Source of the DNA: Elusimicrobiota bacterium
Lineage (GTDB): Bacteria > Elusimicrobiota > Elusimicrobia > Elusimicrobiales > UBA9959
Direction: 5' to 3'
DNA: 6,128 nt
Assembly: GCA_030637365.1 (NCBI GenBank)
Contig: DAOWGR010000187.1
Coordinates: forward strand, 1 to 6,128
In this document: piece after piece, positions 5,745 through 6,128 of the stretch
Numbering within the stretch: the first letter of the stretch is position 1
How the letters are laid out: each line of letters opens with the position of its first letter
The notes under the pieces: model-generated
Seen by the model: only the letters and a program-made list of their open reading frames with translations
Told to the model about the DNA's origin: nothing
Database searches by the model: none
Translations under genes and position numbers: made by a program

Positions 5745-5807
5745 TCATGGCCGCACTATTACATGACACCAAACACCCGCTAAATCTATTCTTGCTTGTC
5801 TTGGCAT
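5745..5807 (-). pseudogene. N-terminal remnant of a REP-associated/IS200-like (Y1) transposase
   Basis: ATG at 5807 opens 20 codons ending in TGA. The peptide begins MPRQARIDLAG and continues to CHVIVRP. This matches the hallmark N-terminus of REP-associated tyrosine transposases (RAYTs, Y1_Tnp family), typically MPR-x-AR-x-D-x-PG-x-x-x-HVI-x-RG, whose first strand carries the HVI motif. Full-length members are about 150-300 aa with a central HxH-type site and a catalytic Tyr; none of that is found in any frame in the following 180 nt. No ribosome binding site is visible. It is therefore a decayed fragment, left between the rhodanese gene and ftsX. The match is short but distinctive. Confidence 0.6.
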
Positions 5808-5820
5808 AATAATATTTTAT

Positions 5821-6123
5821 CTAATTAAATTTCAATATTTCAACAACGTCCCCTATCATGAGTGTTTTTACCTGTATTATCGCTGTATCCGGCGCGGGCG
5901 GTATTACCGAAAAACCTCTACGCTCCCATGCGGGCAAGCCGCCAATCAAGATACGCACATTTTTATAACCCCTGTCTGTTAATATTTTTGCCGCCTTACC
6001 GCTTAAAGAACAAACCATTCCGCCGCAATACAAAACCAAAGTTTTCTTTTTTGAAAAATTGTAAGTCTTAATAGTCTCCAATAAGACATTTATAGCTCCA
6101 TCAATATGTACAGAAAAAAATTG
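5821..6123 (-). CDS. Rhodanese-like domain protein, probably frameshifted near its N-terminus
   Basis: Rhodanese domains carry sulfur as a persulfide on one cysteine. The C-terminal two thirds of a single domain is clear: VHIDGAINV (the usual GHI-x-GAIN), then LVLYCGGMVCSLSG (active-site loop starting at the Cys after LVLY), then GYKNVRILIGGLPAW, the standard ending. About 30 further residues follow (to VEILKFN) and are not recognised. The frame is open only up to a TGA at 6126-6124, and the only normal start codon in frame is TTG at 6081, which would cut off the HIDGAIN motif. The stop sits beside a run of seven T on the coding strand. One extra T would join a PDNFF frame from the window edge to SVHIDGA, giving a normal-looking rhodanese. 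So this is a frameshifted gene or a sequencing/assembly error, with the true N-terminus outside the window. Cellular location and sulfur acceptor are unknown. Confidence 0.7.
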   Translation of the reverse strand, partial: QFFSVHIDGAINVLLETIKTYNFSKKKTLVLYCGGMVCSLSGKAAKILTDRGYKNVRILIGGLPAWERRGFSVIPPAPDTAIIQVKTLMIGDVVEILKFN

Positions 6124-6128
6124 TCAGG

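Larger units (their letters stand above)
5403..5820. other. 418-bp gap without an intact gene upstream of ftsX
   Basis: I see no intact coding gene, tRNA or CRISPR here. The gap holds the transposase remnant, two plus-strand heptamer tracts, the candidate ftsX promoter in an A/T-rich block (about 5500-5560), the hexamer array and the ftsX ribosome binding site. No terminator for the rhodanese gene is evident. In many bacteria ftsE would immediately precede ftsX; no ftsE remnant is recognisable in this gap. Confidence 0.6.

Noticed and set aside
5403..5820. tRNA or known riboswitch in the gap
   Set aside because: No cloverleaf, T-loop sequence or recognisable aptamer core was found by eye on either strand.

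Overview
The window reads as chromosomal sequence (roughly 40% G+C by eye) from a diderm-type, probably uncultured bacterium. The genes are all on the minus strand and run from high to low coordinates. TTG starts are frequent, coding is compact, and A/T-rich intergenic gaps carry degenerate short tandem repeats. Gene content and protein style would fit a lineage such as Omnitrophota or Elusimicrobiota, but nothing here is diagnostic and this placement is a guess.

Layout in transcription order. At the right edge lies a small rhodanese-like gene (about 6123-5821); its N-terminal half is cut off by an in-frame TGA next to a homopolymer run, so it looks frameshifted. A 418-bp gap without an intact gene follows (5820-5403). 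It holds the first 20 codons of a REP-associated/IS200-like transposase, two heptamer repeat tracts, a plausible promoter, and a hexamer repeat tract just before the ribosome binding site of the next gene.

Next comes a cell-envelope operon: an FtsX-like permease (5402-4653), an EnvC-like murein hydrolase activator with a coiled coil and a degenerate LytM domain (4538-3285), and a carboxyl-terminal processing protease of family S41 (3187-1844). It continues into tsaD (1748-621), for the tRNA threonylcarbamoyladenosine (t6A) enzyme. The last gene starts 9 bp later at 611 and runs off the left edge. It encodes a protein with the fold signature of an ABC solute-binding protein but no room for a signal peptide.

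How the genes fit together: FtsX and EnvC form the membrane and periplasmic parts of the divisome-coupled switch that activates peptidoglycan amidases. A PDZ-S41 protease encoded beside them could process or remove such envelope proteins. The usual ATPase partner gene ftsE is not in the window; the position where it is normally found is occupied by the transposon-scarred gap. TsaD is a housekeeping tRNA-modification enzyme that appears to share the transcript.

The most unusual structure is a set of degenerate short tandem arrays (8-, 7- and 6-nt units) at gene junctions: over or just after the stop codons of ftsX, ctpA and tsaD, and before ftsX. Two of them run into reading frames and appear to have supplied the C-terminal tail of TsaD and the apparent N-terminus of the EnvC-like protein. 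The envC-ctpA junction instead carries two tandem GC-rich hairpins. The other noteworthy item is the apparently cytoplasmic solute-binding-type protein.
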